This document shows positions 11,135-21,059 of a stretch of DNA of 64,000 nucleotides, piece after piece (position 1 is the first letter of the stretch; each line of letters begins with the position of its first letter). The notes beneath the pieces are model-generated. The model was not told the DNA's origin and made no database searches. It was given only the letters and a program-made list of their open reading frames with translations. The stretch is from assembly GCA_047967505.1 (NCBI GenBank), contig CM106538.1. One strand, given 5' to 3'. This DNA comes from Dipteris shenzhenensis. Its lineage: Eukaryota > Polypodiophyta > Polypodiopsida > Gleicheniales. Both the position numbers and the translations under genes were made by a program.

Positions 11135-11875
11135 GCTTGGCTTCATAGGTTTAATACCGTTATGAGAGCTCAGGATGTGATGCACACTGAGACAAGTTAT
11201 GGTCTCAGTATTCAAGAGGTTGCTATCCTTCTGAGGTTACTTGCCATATGGTTCCTTATGGACAGGGATGCTTTGCAGTGGGAGCTGCATGGTCTTGATG
11301 ATGTTTGTCAGATACTTGGTTGTTTCAGTATGGAGAGGGGGAAGTTACTGAGTACTCCATTGCCTGTATTGGCTCCATACTTGAAACACAGCAGGTTTGA
11401 CGATCACAGATCAGTTGAGCAGAAAGTTATGGTTGATATGGCAGCCATAGTACTTCATGCATCCATGACTATGTTGAGACTTGGTTCTCACATGTTTGCC
11501 ATTGGGGCTACACTTCCGGTTCTTGCTTCCGTTGCAGTGGGAGTTGGTAGCATGATTATGGCAGATTTTGGCAGTAGGGAAGCGGTTGTGGACATCAGGT
11601 CCTTATGCTTCCAGGAGCAGCATGCAGGTGATGCAAGTTCGGTAGACCAGCAGAGGTCTATTGTAGGGCATGTGCTTATGGTCACAGGTGATACAGAGAC
11701 ATTTTCTTTGCACAGTGACAGTTTGGGTGCTATGGACTTAGCACAGGAGCACGTGGTAGTGAGAGTTCACTCTCCCAGTGAGATTTGGCATGAGATCTTG
11801 GTTGACAGGCATCTACAGCTTGTCATTTTCTATCTCGCAAACCTGATGTCTGCTGGCAGCTTATCCTCTACCTAT
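11135..11875 (+). pseudogene. Element B degenerate reverse transcriptase / RNase H
   Basis: Still in the same frame, this matches the 3' half of copia pol in order: SPEAWLHRF-like, FSMERGKLLSTPL, then an RNase H-like HSDSLGAMDLAQ. The YVDD catalytic box is absent; the aligned place reads AIWFLMDRD. Copia RNase H residues are also mostly missing. The sequence stops abruptly at about 11875, where inverted element A text begins. It cannot encode an active polymerase. It is odd that the frame is so open for its level of decay. Confidence 0.65.
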
Positions 11876-13904
11876 CATCGCCCTGTGCCTCTTCAAGACA
11901 CTTGGGTTCTTCAGCACGGATCACTTCTGTCATCAAAGCATAGTTGACCAAGTGTTCCTGCGCCCTTCTTTGCTCCTCTAATCTCTTGGACCGGCGGTGT
12001 TCGGATGGTTCCTCCTCAATGGCTGGAGGTTCTGTGCCGTCCAAAAGCTGCTTTACCCACTTCGAGAATGGCTGTTGCCGTTGTGGTTTTGCAGGCTCTT
12101 CTTCATCTTCTTTGTCTTGAATCCTCCCAAGCACCGTTGGGGGAGTTCGGTCTGCTGTTGGTGGTGGTATTGGATGGATATCCTGGTCCTGGTTGTCTGG
12201 GAAGGAAGCATCCTCCTCCAATTGATGCGGCTATTCTGAGAAGACCACATCGCGACTTACAATTACCTTCTTGGTAACAGGGTTAAAGAGATGGTAACCC
12301 TTTGCCTCTTCACTGTAGCCCAAGAAAATACACACCGGCTCTTCGGTTCCCATTTGGTCCTGGTAGCATCAGGGACATGCACAAAACAGTCACATCCAAA
12401 AACTATGAAATGTGCAGCTGAAGGTTTCTTACCAGAAAAGGCTTGTAGTGGAGTCATCCCGTTCACAGCCTTCGTGTAGCTACGATTGAGGATGTAAACT
12501 GCAGTGTTACATGCTTCAGCCCAGAAAGTCTTTGGCAAATCTTTCCCTTTCATCATACTCCGACCCATTTCGCAGATGACGCACATCTTGCGTTCTGGTA
12601 CTCCATTTTGCTATGATGTATGTGGCGGGGGTTTTTGCCTCTTGATTCCGTGACTTTTGCAGTAACTTTTGAATTCAATCGATGTGAACTCTCCACCTCT
12701 GTCTGATCTCAGCTTCTTCACCTTCCTCCCCGATTCTTTCTCGACCATTACATGCCATTCCTTGAACCTAGTGAAAGCCTCGTCTTTCGTCTTCAGGAAG
12801 TATATCCATATCCTTCTACTGTAGTCGTCGATCAGCGTCACGAAATAGAAGGAACCACTCAAAGCTTCCGTCTCCATCTTTCCGCAGAGGTCCGTGTGAA
12901 CGAGCTCTAGAGGAGCCTTTGCCCTGCTGGCCTATTTAGAAAAGGACTGCCGATGCTGCTTGCGCATCATGCAAGCTTCACATACATCGGGCAGATCTGA
13001 AATTTCTGGTAGGTCTGCAATCATTCCACTTTTATGCATCTCCTTCAAAGAACTAAGGTTTAGATGACCAAACCTCTCATGCCACAGCTTAGTGTTCTTC
13101 ACATCTGCTTGAGCACTGAAAGCTGAGAGTTTGTAGATGTTGTTGCGCCGTGTACCTTTACCAACGACCTTTCCTTGAAGATCTAGGATCTGTGCACCAT
13201 TCTTATCGAATTGAACTTTGAGGTCCCGATCCGTGATCGCAGAAACAGACAACAAGTTCCTCTTGATATTTGGTACACAAAGAACATCAGACAACTGTTT
13301 TACAACTCCATCTGACTTGAGAGCAATCGTACCTTTTCCTTTTGCTGGACATTTTGCATCATTGCCGACTGCTACCATGATGTCATTCCCTACCGGCTGT
13401 AGAGAGGTATACCAATCCTTCCAACTGGTCATGTGGCGCGATGCACCACTGTCAATGATCCAAGGTTCATCCGCAGGTACATGAACTGCCTCCGTGCAAA
13501 TCTCCTCAATTGCTACGAATAGCTCTATAGGTGCTGCCTGCGCGCTGTTGCTAGACTCTTTCTTCACTCCGTTCTTCTCATCTGTAATCTTCTTGCGGCA
13601 CTCATTCTGCTTGTGCCCTGCCTTGTTGCAATAGAAGCACTTGATCTTCTTCTTTCTCTTTTTATCATCAGAAGAAGATGGGTTACCAGAGTCCTTACCC
13701 TTACCTTTCTTTGATCCGATCTAGAAAGCCGAGTCTTCTCCAGTCCTCGTCTTTTGACTCATCTCCTCCTCCAGAAGCATCGCGCTGAAATCCTCAAAGT
13801 TGAGGGACAGATTTCTGTTCTTCGTATTCAGCGTCGTAACAAGACCGTCGTACTTTGGTGGGAGAATCCGTATGTACCTTCGTGCTAGATTCTCGCTGGT
13901 GATG
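11876..13904 (-). pseudogene. Inverted part of copia A: gag 3' end, protease, integrase
   Basis: Reading leftward from 13904, this gives the missing middle of element A. In order: the Gag end, a CCHC knuckle (CFYCNKAGHKQNEC, about 13600-13645), protease DSGA (near 13455), a GAG-pre-integrase segment (LWHERFGHLN, CEACMMRKQH), the integrase core with D (LIDDYSR), D (LRSDRGGEF) and E (VPERK), and the integrase tail. Stops at 12932 and 12611 and a frameshift near 12310 disable it. The right end abuts B's reversed LTR and the left end abuts B's RNase H region. The opposite strand relative to A's LTRs shows that this block was turned over after B inserted. Confidence 0.88.
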
Positions 13905-14051
13905 TGTGGGAGAGGAGAGCACACACAAAGGGTTAAGGAGACACCAAAAGTGGTGGAGCAAAAGCTACTCCAGCTTATTCCTCTATCATATATATATGAG
14001 TATACATGGGCACTGTACAAGTGGGTGGGCACACTGCTCTTTACCCCAACA
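13905..14051 (-). repeat. 3' LTR of element B, in reverse orientation
   Basis: This is 147 bp, the reverse complement of 5799-5945 with few differences. TGATG (13900-13904), the reverse of CATCA, adjoins it, so it marks the original insertion border. Confidence 0.92.
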
Positions 14052-14172
14052 ACCTCCCACTTAAAGGCAGTGTGTCTTTAAGGTAGTATAGTACACATAT
14101 AATAGTACACATATAATACAATCAGCCATAGGCTGAAAAACAAGATGACCAGACCGTCATCCTATGCCCATC
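14052..14172 (-). other. Element B 3' non-coding end with polypurine tract, inverted
   Basis: On the minus strand AGTGGGAGGT (14052-14061) directly precedes the LTR and fits a polypurine tract for plus-strand priming. The remainder contains two copies of a phrase near TACACATATAATA. It ends near 14172, where element A's reverse transcriptase resumes on the plus strand. Confidence 0.7.
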
Positions 14173-15661
14173 AGCACTTTACAATGAGGCTATGCAGTCG
14201 AAGTATGGCTCCATAATGAAGAATAACACTTGGGACCTTGTGGATCGACCACCAAAACACAAGGTAATCGGAACCAAGTGGGTGTACAAGACCAAGTACA
14301 AGTCCGACGGCACGTTGGATAAGTACAAGGCTCGGCTCATGGCAAAAGGATTTACACAGGTACATGGTTTTGATTATCAAGATACTTTTTCTCCCACAGC
14401 TCGACTAACCACAATTCGCAGTATTTTGGCTTTAGCTGCCTAGGGAAGTTGGCCCGTGTTTCAGATGGATATGAAATCCACCTTTCTGAATGGAGATCTC
14501 AAGGAGGAGGTATACGTGGAACAACCGCCAGGTTTTGAGATCCCTAGTTCAGAAGGTAAAGTCTGCAAACTGAAGAAGGCACTTTACGGGCTGAAACAGG
14601 CCCCACGAGCGTGGTACCAGCGAATTGATGCCTACTTTCTGCAAAACGGGTTCAGGAGGAGCCCATCTGATGCAAATTTGTATATCTTCAGAGAAGGAGG
14701 CAGGTGTATGATCGTGGTCCTTTATGTGGACGACCTTGTCATAACAGGGAACCATGAAGAGAAGATCTCGCAGACGAAGCATTTGCTAGGAAGAGAGTTT
14801 GAAATGACAGACCTCGGACTGATGCATTTTTGTTTGGGGATTGAAGTTTGGCAGGAGCCGAAACAGATCATTTCACAGCTGAAGTATGTTGGAGAGATAC
14901 TAAAGGCATTTGGCATGGCTGAGTGCAAGACAGTTGGTACCCCTATGAGGTTGACGCAAAGCTCTCAAACAAGGATTCATCACCACTGGTGGACAAAGCG
15001 AAGTACAGAAGGCTTGTGGCAGCTTGATCTACCTGTGCAACACACAGCCAGACATCAGTTTTGCGACTGGTATACTAAGCAGGTTTTCCAATAAGCCCCA
15101 GGAGAACCATTGGAGGGCAGGGATGCGGGTGCTGAAATACATCAAAGGCACACTTGATTATGGCATCACCTATACCAAGGGCAACATCTTGACCGGATTC
15201 TGTGACTCGGATTGGGCAAGAGACGTGGACAGCAGGAGATCAATGACAAGGTATTGTTTCTCACTTGGATCTGGAGTTGTGTCATGGGTCAGCAAGAAGC
15301 AACCCACAGTTGCTCTTTCTTCTACCGAGGCCGAGTACAAATCTGCATGCTTTGCTTCTTGCGAGGCAATGTGGTTGAGGAGGATTTTGGGAGACATGGG
15401 TGCAGTGCAGAACAAGCCCCTACGCAGTTATCATGTGACAATCAGAGTTGCATGGCGATTGCAAAGAACCCGGTGTTCCATGCTCGCACAAAACACATTG
15501 AGATTCAATATCACTTTGTACGCGAGCTCATCATGGATGGAGAGGTCGACTTGGTATACTGTCCGACTACAGAGAATGTTGCAGACATCTTCACAAAGGC
15601 TCTTGGAAGAGACTTGCTGGAGAGGCATCTTCATCGACTTGGCATTGGGCCGAAAAAGTAA
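14173..15661 (+). pseudogene. Copia A reverse transcriptase and RNase H
   Basis: This encodes the copia polymerase that copies element [51 protein letters not shown], then the catalytic box YVDD at 14723-14734, and LGIEV. RNase H follows with FCDSDWARD, ALSSTEAEY, RTKHIEIQYHFVRE and VADIFTKAL, ending at a TAA at 15659. A TAG at 14441 and frameshifts near 14990 and 15400 break it. The upstream half of pol is the inverted block at 11876-13904. Confidence 0.9.
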
Positions 15662-15682
15662 GTTCACTTGCGGGTGGACATT

Positions 15683-15691
15683 GAGGGGGGG
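15683..15691 (+). other. Polypurine tract of element A
   Basis: GAGGGGGGG immediately precedes the right LTR, as needed for plus-strand DNA priming. Confidence 0.8.
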
Positions 15692-16390
15692 TGTTAGATA
15701 TCAATGCTCCACTCTCGTGTAACTATGCAGGAACCAGCTAACTCTACTTGTAAGCCCCCCATATGAGAAGAAGGCATTTGAGTAGCTCGGTTATCCGGTA
15801 GGTCCTAGTTTAGACACCAGATGGGGGCCATGTGCGGCCTGATGGCTGGACGGCTTCAGATAGAGTTGGCACACTGCCAACTAGGCTGCATGCAAGTGCG
15901 GGAAGGCATCCCTTGACTGATCGCACTGAGGGTAGACGGAGCATTTTCCGAGGCAACCCACTCTCGGGTTGCGCGGCCCGTTTGGAGCCTCAAATGATCC
16001 CGGAGCCTCTGTTTTGCGCACCGGTTCTATCGTATAGTCGGTAACCTATTTCGGGACCGATCCCCAGTCGACCGTTTTGGACGGACTGGGTCAGCCACCC
16101 AATTGAGCCTAACTGACTACGACTGATGGCTATATAGGAGCAAGCCCGTGAAGCCCATTTCATCATTGGCTACAGCAACCCTAATTCGTTAGCATCCAGC
16201 CTCCGTCTTCTACTATTTCTAGCACGCCATCGAAGCTTCTTTCACAGGAGCGCACGGTTGGGAGGCAGCGCCATCTATTGTATCAGTTCTACAGTAATCA
16301 AATTTTTGATTCTCCATACTATCTTGTTTTCTCTCTTGCGTACGAGATCCTGTTATCTGTTGAGCACGGACGTTGTATTATTTTCTTACA
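15692..16390 (+). repeat. 3' LTR of copia element A
   Basis: The 699-bp partner of 4549-5259 ends TTCTTACA and is followed by the target duplication GAATC. It lacks about 40 bp present in the left copy near 4860 and has extra sequence near 16335-16360. Confidence 0.92.
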
Positions 16391-17240
16391 GAATCATGAT
16401 GGAACTTCGGACTAAATATACAAACACTATAGATACAACAATAGCCATAGCCATGAACTATGAAGATGCAAAACGTAACAAGCCAAGTGGATTCATGCAA
16501 GTTGGGACTTGGTATGAAAAATAGTGGGTTTAAGAAGAAGTGGATTAATAAGGCCAGTGCCTCACAGCCTAAAGGCCAAGGAAATAGAGGCTCCCTCTAA
16601 ACAAAATACCACCATAGGAGTGAATTGTAGAATCGTGATAGAATCATGATAGAATGATATAATCATGATGGAACTTCAGACTAAATATGCAAACGCTATA
16701 GATAAAGCAATAGCCATAGCCATGAACTATGAAAATGCCAAAGGTAACAAGCCAAGTGGGTTCGTGTAGGTTGGGACTTGGTATGAGTACTCGAAAAAGA
16801 GTGGGTTTAAGAAGAAGTGGATTAGTAAGGGCAATTCCTCACAGCCTAAAGGCCAAGGCAACAGAGGCTCCTTCTAAACCAAGTACCACCATAGGAGTGA
16901 AGAGAAAAGTAACTCCAATGGCAACTCGGGCTTGGTCAAAATCTTCTTTGATTCCAGAACGAAAAGAGAGAGTGAGGAGAGAAGGCTTATGTTTTAAATG
17001 CTATCGACCTCATCACTAGAATGATTGTCCACGAAGTGACATAGAACTGGAGGGAAGTCTTAAAGCCGACTAGATGCTATCAACCTCATCACTAGAATGA
17101 TTGTCCACAAAGTGACGTAGAAATGGATAGAAGTCTTAGAGCTGACTAAATGCTATCAACCTCATCAATGGAATGATTTTCCACGAAGTGACGTAGAAAT
17201 GGAGGCAAGTCTTAGAGCCATTCAGCTAGCAAGATATTCT
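16391..17240 (+). pseudogene. Ty3/gypsy gag remnant, 3' part, with internal tandem duplications
   Basis: This continues the Gag cut at 4548. A segment of about 240 bp encoding MELRTKYTNTIDTTIAIAMN-like text occurs twice (16391-16626 and 16660-16903) with substitutions and an 8-bp indel. The nucleocapsid-like CFKCYRPHH...DC segment near 16990 is one residue short of a CCHC knuckle and carries a stop. It is the first of three tandem 76-bp units (listed separately). It is not functional. Confidence 0.7.
16998..17225 (+). repeat. 76-bp unit in three tandem copies over the Gag zinc-knuckle region
   Basis: Copies begin at about 16998, 17074 and 17150, each with the phrase ATGCTATC(G/A)ACCTCATCA and GAAGTGAC or AAAGTGAC. 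They differ by a few bases each, so the amplification is not very recent. Confidence 0.85.
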
Positions 17241-18310
17241 CAAAGGTCAGTACCTATATTATTGTGTGTATCTATTGCTAAGTTAGTGGGTAATGCACCT
17301 GATAATATCCTATCTAAGCCCATAGCAATGGGATATATAGCTTTTAGTGATACGAAGTTAATTAAAATGAAAGGGCAAGTGATCAATCGTGACATCATTG
17401 TGTTGTTCAACTCAATGTCAACACACAATTTAATTAGCTCCAAGCTCCTAAAGAGGCTGCAACTAAAGACTAGTCCATCTGACTATCCTTATCTAACTAT
17501 GCTTATATGGGAAAGACTTGGCATTCGAAGAAGAATCCAGCCATTGATGATTGAAAAAAGTACATCTATCAATTCAAGATGAATAATGTGCAATATGTCA
17601 TGTATTTACTACATCTGTATATTAGAAAGTTCATAGTACATTTTATTGACGATATCCTTGTTTATAGAAAAAGTATTTCTAAGCATCATGAACACTTAAC
17701 AAAAGCATTCGATACTTTGAGAAAAGCTAGTCTGTATGTGAATAAAAAGAAAACCATGCTGTGCATGGTAAAACTTGAATATTTGGGTTCATTATTACTC
17801 CTAATGGGGTGGAAATGAATCCGAAGAAAGTGGTTGCGATACTGACCTGACCTATTCCTCAGAGTTTGACTGCCTTGCGATCATTCTTAGGATTTGACAA
17901 TATTTATCAAGGGCATATCAAAGGATATTCTAAGATAGTATCATCTTTGACTGAGCTGACCTCAGTTAACCTTCCAACAGAGACAGAATCAACAAGAGAG
18001 TTTTAATGCCATAAAGAGGGCTGTGGCCTCTGGTTGGGTGTAAAACATTATTGATCCCCAGAAACCATTTTTCCTAGAAATCAATGCAAGTGGCATCACG
18101 GTAGAGTAGTTCTTCTCCAAGAGGGAAGGCGAGTTGCCTTTGAAAGCAAGAAGCTTTCTCCCTCTCAGCATAATTGGCCAACTCATGAAAAAGAGTTGTA
18201 CATTATTATTCATGTTTTGCAAGCATGGAGACATTATTTATATGGTTAAGAGTTTTATGTGGATGTAGATCACGATACTCTGAAGTACTCTTGTAAACAA
18301 CGTGACTGGT
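17230..18310 (+). pseudogene. Ty3/gypsy protease, reverse transcriptase and RNase H remnants
   Basis: A decayed aspartic protease segment (VLFNSMSTHNLISS, where D-S-G is now N-S-M) is followed at 17580 by reverse transcriptase fingers/palm text with FIDDILVYRKS (the YVDD equivalent). Then come the connection (LRSFLGFDNIY) and RNase H-like VAFESKKLSPSQHNWPTHEKELY and HDTLKYSCKQ. Stops and shifts are frequent and the integrase is not present in this orientation. It probably belongs to the same element as the gag at 3840-4548. Confidence 0.75.
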
Positions 18311-18617
18311 AAAGTAGTTGATGAAGCCAAGTGGGGATGTACTGTGGGAGCCATATGTATTGGCTTTGATAGGTCTCGTTATTAGGCCTAGCCGAGTTTC
18401 AGGATGGTGGTGTATTCCTAGACCTATGAGCTGGTTATGTAGCCATGCTATAATGTGAGCCTCTGAGCATGTTGAGTCTCAAGCCATGAGAGTGTTTGGA
18501 TCAGCCTCTGAACACGCTCAGACTTTAGCTTCTGAGTTACATAGAGTGCACAGTTTGATGACCGTTATTGTCATGTTCTGTTCTTGGTTCCATTCCAGTA
18601 GTCTCTCGCCTTGCCTT

Positions 18618-18968
18618 CATGGGGGGGTGTTGGAATATGAAGCCAAAGTGAGTCTAAAATGAGTATTCTAGGTGGTCTAGGTGTGGTTTTATAGTCTAGT
18701 GAGTCCTAGACATGCCATGTGTCATATTGGGAGATATCCCATAGAAATTGTGACTTTCTAGAGTCTAGTGGCACACTATATAGTGTTGTACTTGTCTTTT
18801 GTCTATCACATCAGTCAACATCAAGCTTTATATCATGTGAGTATTTTGGTTATCATTGCCTAGCACTTGTTCTTTCATTTGCTTTCCATTTTGCCTTTCC
18901 ATTATGCTTTCCATATTTCCATTCCGTTCCTAGTTAGCTTGGCATTCTCCTCCCTCCATGTCTCTTCA
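18618..18968 (+). repeat. LTR of a Ty3 element, plus orientation, with polypurine tract
   Basis: The LTR (18628-18968, 341 bp) starts TGTTGGAATATGAAGCC and ends CATGTCTCTTCA. CATGGGGGGG (18618-18627) just before it looks like a polypurine tract, making this a 3' LTR by its flank. Its partner at 20725-21052 is in the opposite orientation. The LTR shares GCCATGTGTCATATTGG with the LTRs at 38507 and 41400. Confidence 0.85.
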
Positions 18969-18974
18969 ATTCCT

Positions 18975-19560
18975 TCCCTCTTCAGGCACCAATGTCCTTG
19001 ATGCTGAAATTTGGGAATACTATTTGCATCTAGTATACGGATTCCCAAGTAGCCTCATATAGAGGTAAACCATGTAGTTCAATCAACGCCATGGGTATCT
19101 TTCAATTGCGTACTTGCATTGTTCCTCGGTTCAGGATTCTTGTTGGTTTGCGCCTTGCATTATCCTCTCTCTTGAAAGAAAACACCCTCAATTAGTAAGT
19201 CAATTGGGTGCTAAAACTTCTTTAAAACGAGAAACATGAAACATTGGATGCACCCTACAACCTTGTGCCATTTATGGGCCACCATGCCTATTCTTTTAAG
19301 AATTAACTACGGCCCACAATATCAGGGTGATAACTTACACACTCTCCTGCAATCAAAGACTTGGAGTGTGAAGGAACTATAAGAACCACTTTTTCTCCTT
19401 CCTTCAATTCTATAAAATATTAATTCTCATTCGCATATATTTTAGCTCTATCCATAGCGTCGCAGATGTTAGCTCTCGCAAGTGCTAGCATCCCCCACAT
19501 CTGAACAACATAGTTCATGGCATTAGGCACTTTTTGTGGTATTCCAACATGTTAGGAAGC
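18975..19560 (-). pseudogene. Ty3/gypsy integrase tail and chromodomain, minus strand
   Basis: On the minus strand this reads as the end of a chromovirus polyprotein: EKVVLIVPSHSKSLIAGECV, SYHPDIVGR, then a chromodomain-like MALIELHGLPLYEATWES. The chromodomain targets integration to chromatin. Stops are scattered through it. It runs up to the end of the plus-oriented LTR, so the LTR and this coding end are in opposed orientation. Confidence 0.6.
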
Positions 19561-20710
19561 CACATACCAAAAAATAGAAAACCCAATACATCATTTTTAG
19601 GAGGACCATTCAAGGCAAAGGACCTTTAGACTCAATTAAAACCAAAACATCCGCAATACATATCATTTTAAGGGGACTACCTAGGGCAAAGGACCCCAAA
19701 ATACATCAAGCATGTAGTGATAAAAAATAGATCTCTTATGATAAGAGATGTCCTCCAAGTAGCCACTGCACATGTGTGCACATCCCTGCGAGTCGATGAT
19801 GATGTCAATGAAGCACTAGGCATGAATGCCCCAAAATATGCGTCGGTGAAGTCCATGGGGTAGCTACATGGAGCGATCACATGGTGACTCTTAAAATGCC
19901 GATCAAAGAATCACCAGATGTCGGAAAGAAGCCTCAATTTGCGTTAATTTTGCTTAAGGTAGCAAAATCCCCAAATAAAAAATACAAATAAATGATGATT
20001 TTGCATGGATTTTAAAATCCCCAAAAAGATTTACATAGCAAAGGCTTCAATTATGCGAAGGGAAGACAAGAAACAGAAAAGCCCCAAAATTTTAGGGAGC
20101 TAACTCATCAAATTTCTGTCCTGAAGTAATCGATCACAAAGTATCCAGGAGATAGTGTGCCAGCAAGTAGGGATGACAACCTCAAAAATAGTCCTCCTCC
20201 AAGCAAATTGTGATGCAAACTATAGGCACAAGATAGCGAGGATGAATCAAGTTGTTGCAGAAATCATGGAGGTCATACTCCACCAAGGATGGCAAGGGCT
20301 CCTCTAGAAGTGGCAGCTACTTGTGGTGCTAAACAGCTAGACCAAGCTTAAGAGATTTGGAGCAGAACTACGTGGGCAACAACAGCAACAGCATGGGCTG
20401 CTAAATGGCGGGCAGAGAGCTCAGACGGCATATCGTACGGTAGTCCAACAGATTGTACGACAGATCGTACTGTAGCTGCAGAGGTCAAGTTGTACGACAG
20501 ATTGTACGCTGCAGGTACGGTCGATGAAGGGGCTTCCGAGCTAACTAAAGAATTGGCTGTTAGTGAGGCATTTGGAGCGGAAGGGATAGTTGATAGTTGA
20601 TGGCGAGGCTAAGGGAATGGAGACTCTATCTAGGAGGAGAGAGGAGCTTCAATTTGCAGGCTTCTCTCATCCTCTAAGTAGAGTAAGAAGATGGGAAAAG
20701 TGGAAAGCTA
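19561..20710 (-). other. Leader and unrecognised internal region of the minus-strand Ty3 element
   Basis: Between the primer site at 20711 and the integrase tail I recognise no gag. A 67-codon frame at 19677-19880 has no motif. At 20435-20518 the tetranucleotide GTAC recurs six times at spacings of about 11-24 bp, similar to the leader of element E. The element has probably lost most of its coding region. Confidence 0.5.
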
Positions 20711-20722
20711 GCTATGATACCA
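20711..20722 (-). other. Primer-binding site for the LTR at 20725
   Basis: The minus strand reads TGGTATCATAGC two bases after the LTR end, one mismatch from the initiator tRNA-Met complement. This marks 20725-21052 as a 5' LTR. Confidence 0.75.
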
Positions 20723-20724
20723 TA

Positions 20725-21052
20725 TGAAGAGACATGGAGGGAGGAGAATGCCAAGCTAACTAGGAACGGAATAGAAATATGGAAAGCATAATGGAAAGCA
20801 AATGAAAGAACAAGTGCTAGGCAATGATAACCAAAATACTCACATGATATAAAGCTTGATGTTGACTGATGTGATAGACAATAGACAAGTACAACACTAT
20901 ATAGTGTGCCACTAGACTCTAGAAAGTCACAATGTCTATGGGATATCTCCCAATATGACACGTGGCATGTCTAGGACTCACTAGACTATAAAACCACACC
21001 TAGACCACCTAGAATACTCATTTTAGACTCACTTTGGCTTCATATTCCAACA
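20725..21052 (-). repeat. LTR of a Ty3 element, minus orientation
   Basis: This is 328 bp, the reverse complement of 18628-18968 with limited divergence and TG...CA ends. Together they form an inverted LTR pair around 1.75 kb of minus-strand internal sequence. Confidence 0.88.
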
Positions 21053-21059
21053 GGAATGT

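Larger units (their letters stand above)
5799..14051 (+). mobile_element. Copia-type element B with 147-bp LTRs, nested in A and carrying an inversion
   Basis: B begins with a short LTR (5799-5945), a primer site and a leader of about 1.8 kb, then gag, protease, integrase and a degenerate reverse transcriptase/RNase H region to about 11875. Its other LTR (13905-14051) is in reverse orientation and is flanked by the reverse of the CATCA duplication. Between about 11875 and 14172 the order and strand are best explained by one inversion. It turned over B's 3' end together with A's gag-to-integrase part. B's gag is further interrupted by a DNA transposon at 7913-8931. Confidence 0.85.
4549..16390 (+). 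mobile_element. Copia LTR retrotransposon A, complete outline but nested and rearranged
   Basis: Two direct LTRs (4549-5259 and 15692-16390), both starting TGTTAGATATCA and ending TTCTTACA, bound this Ty1/copia element. It lies between GAATC duplications (4544-4548 and 16391-16395). A tRNA-iMet primer site follows the left LTR and a G-rich polypurine tract precedes the right one. The coding order is gag (+), then a second element B, then A's own gag-protease-integrase segment in reverse, then reverse transcriptase and RNase H (+). LTR differences include many substitutions, a deletion of about 40 bp in the right copy and an insertion near its end, so A is not a recent insertion. Stops and frameshifts make it inactive. 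Confidence 0.92.
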
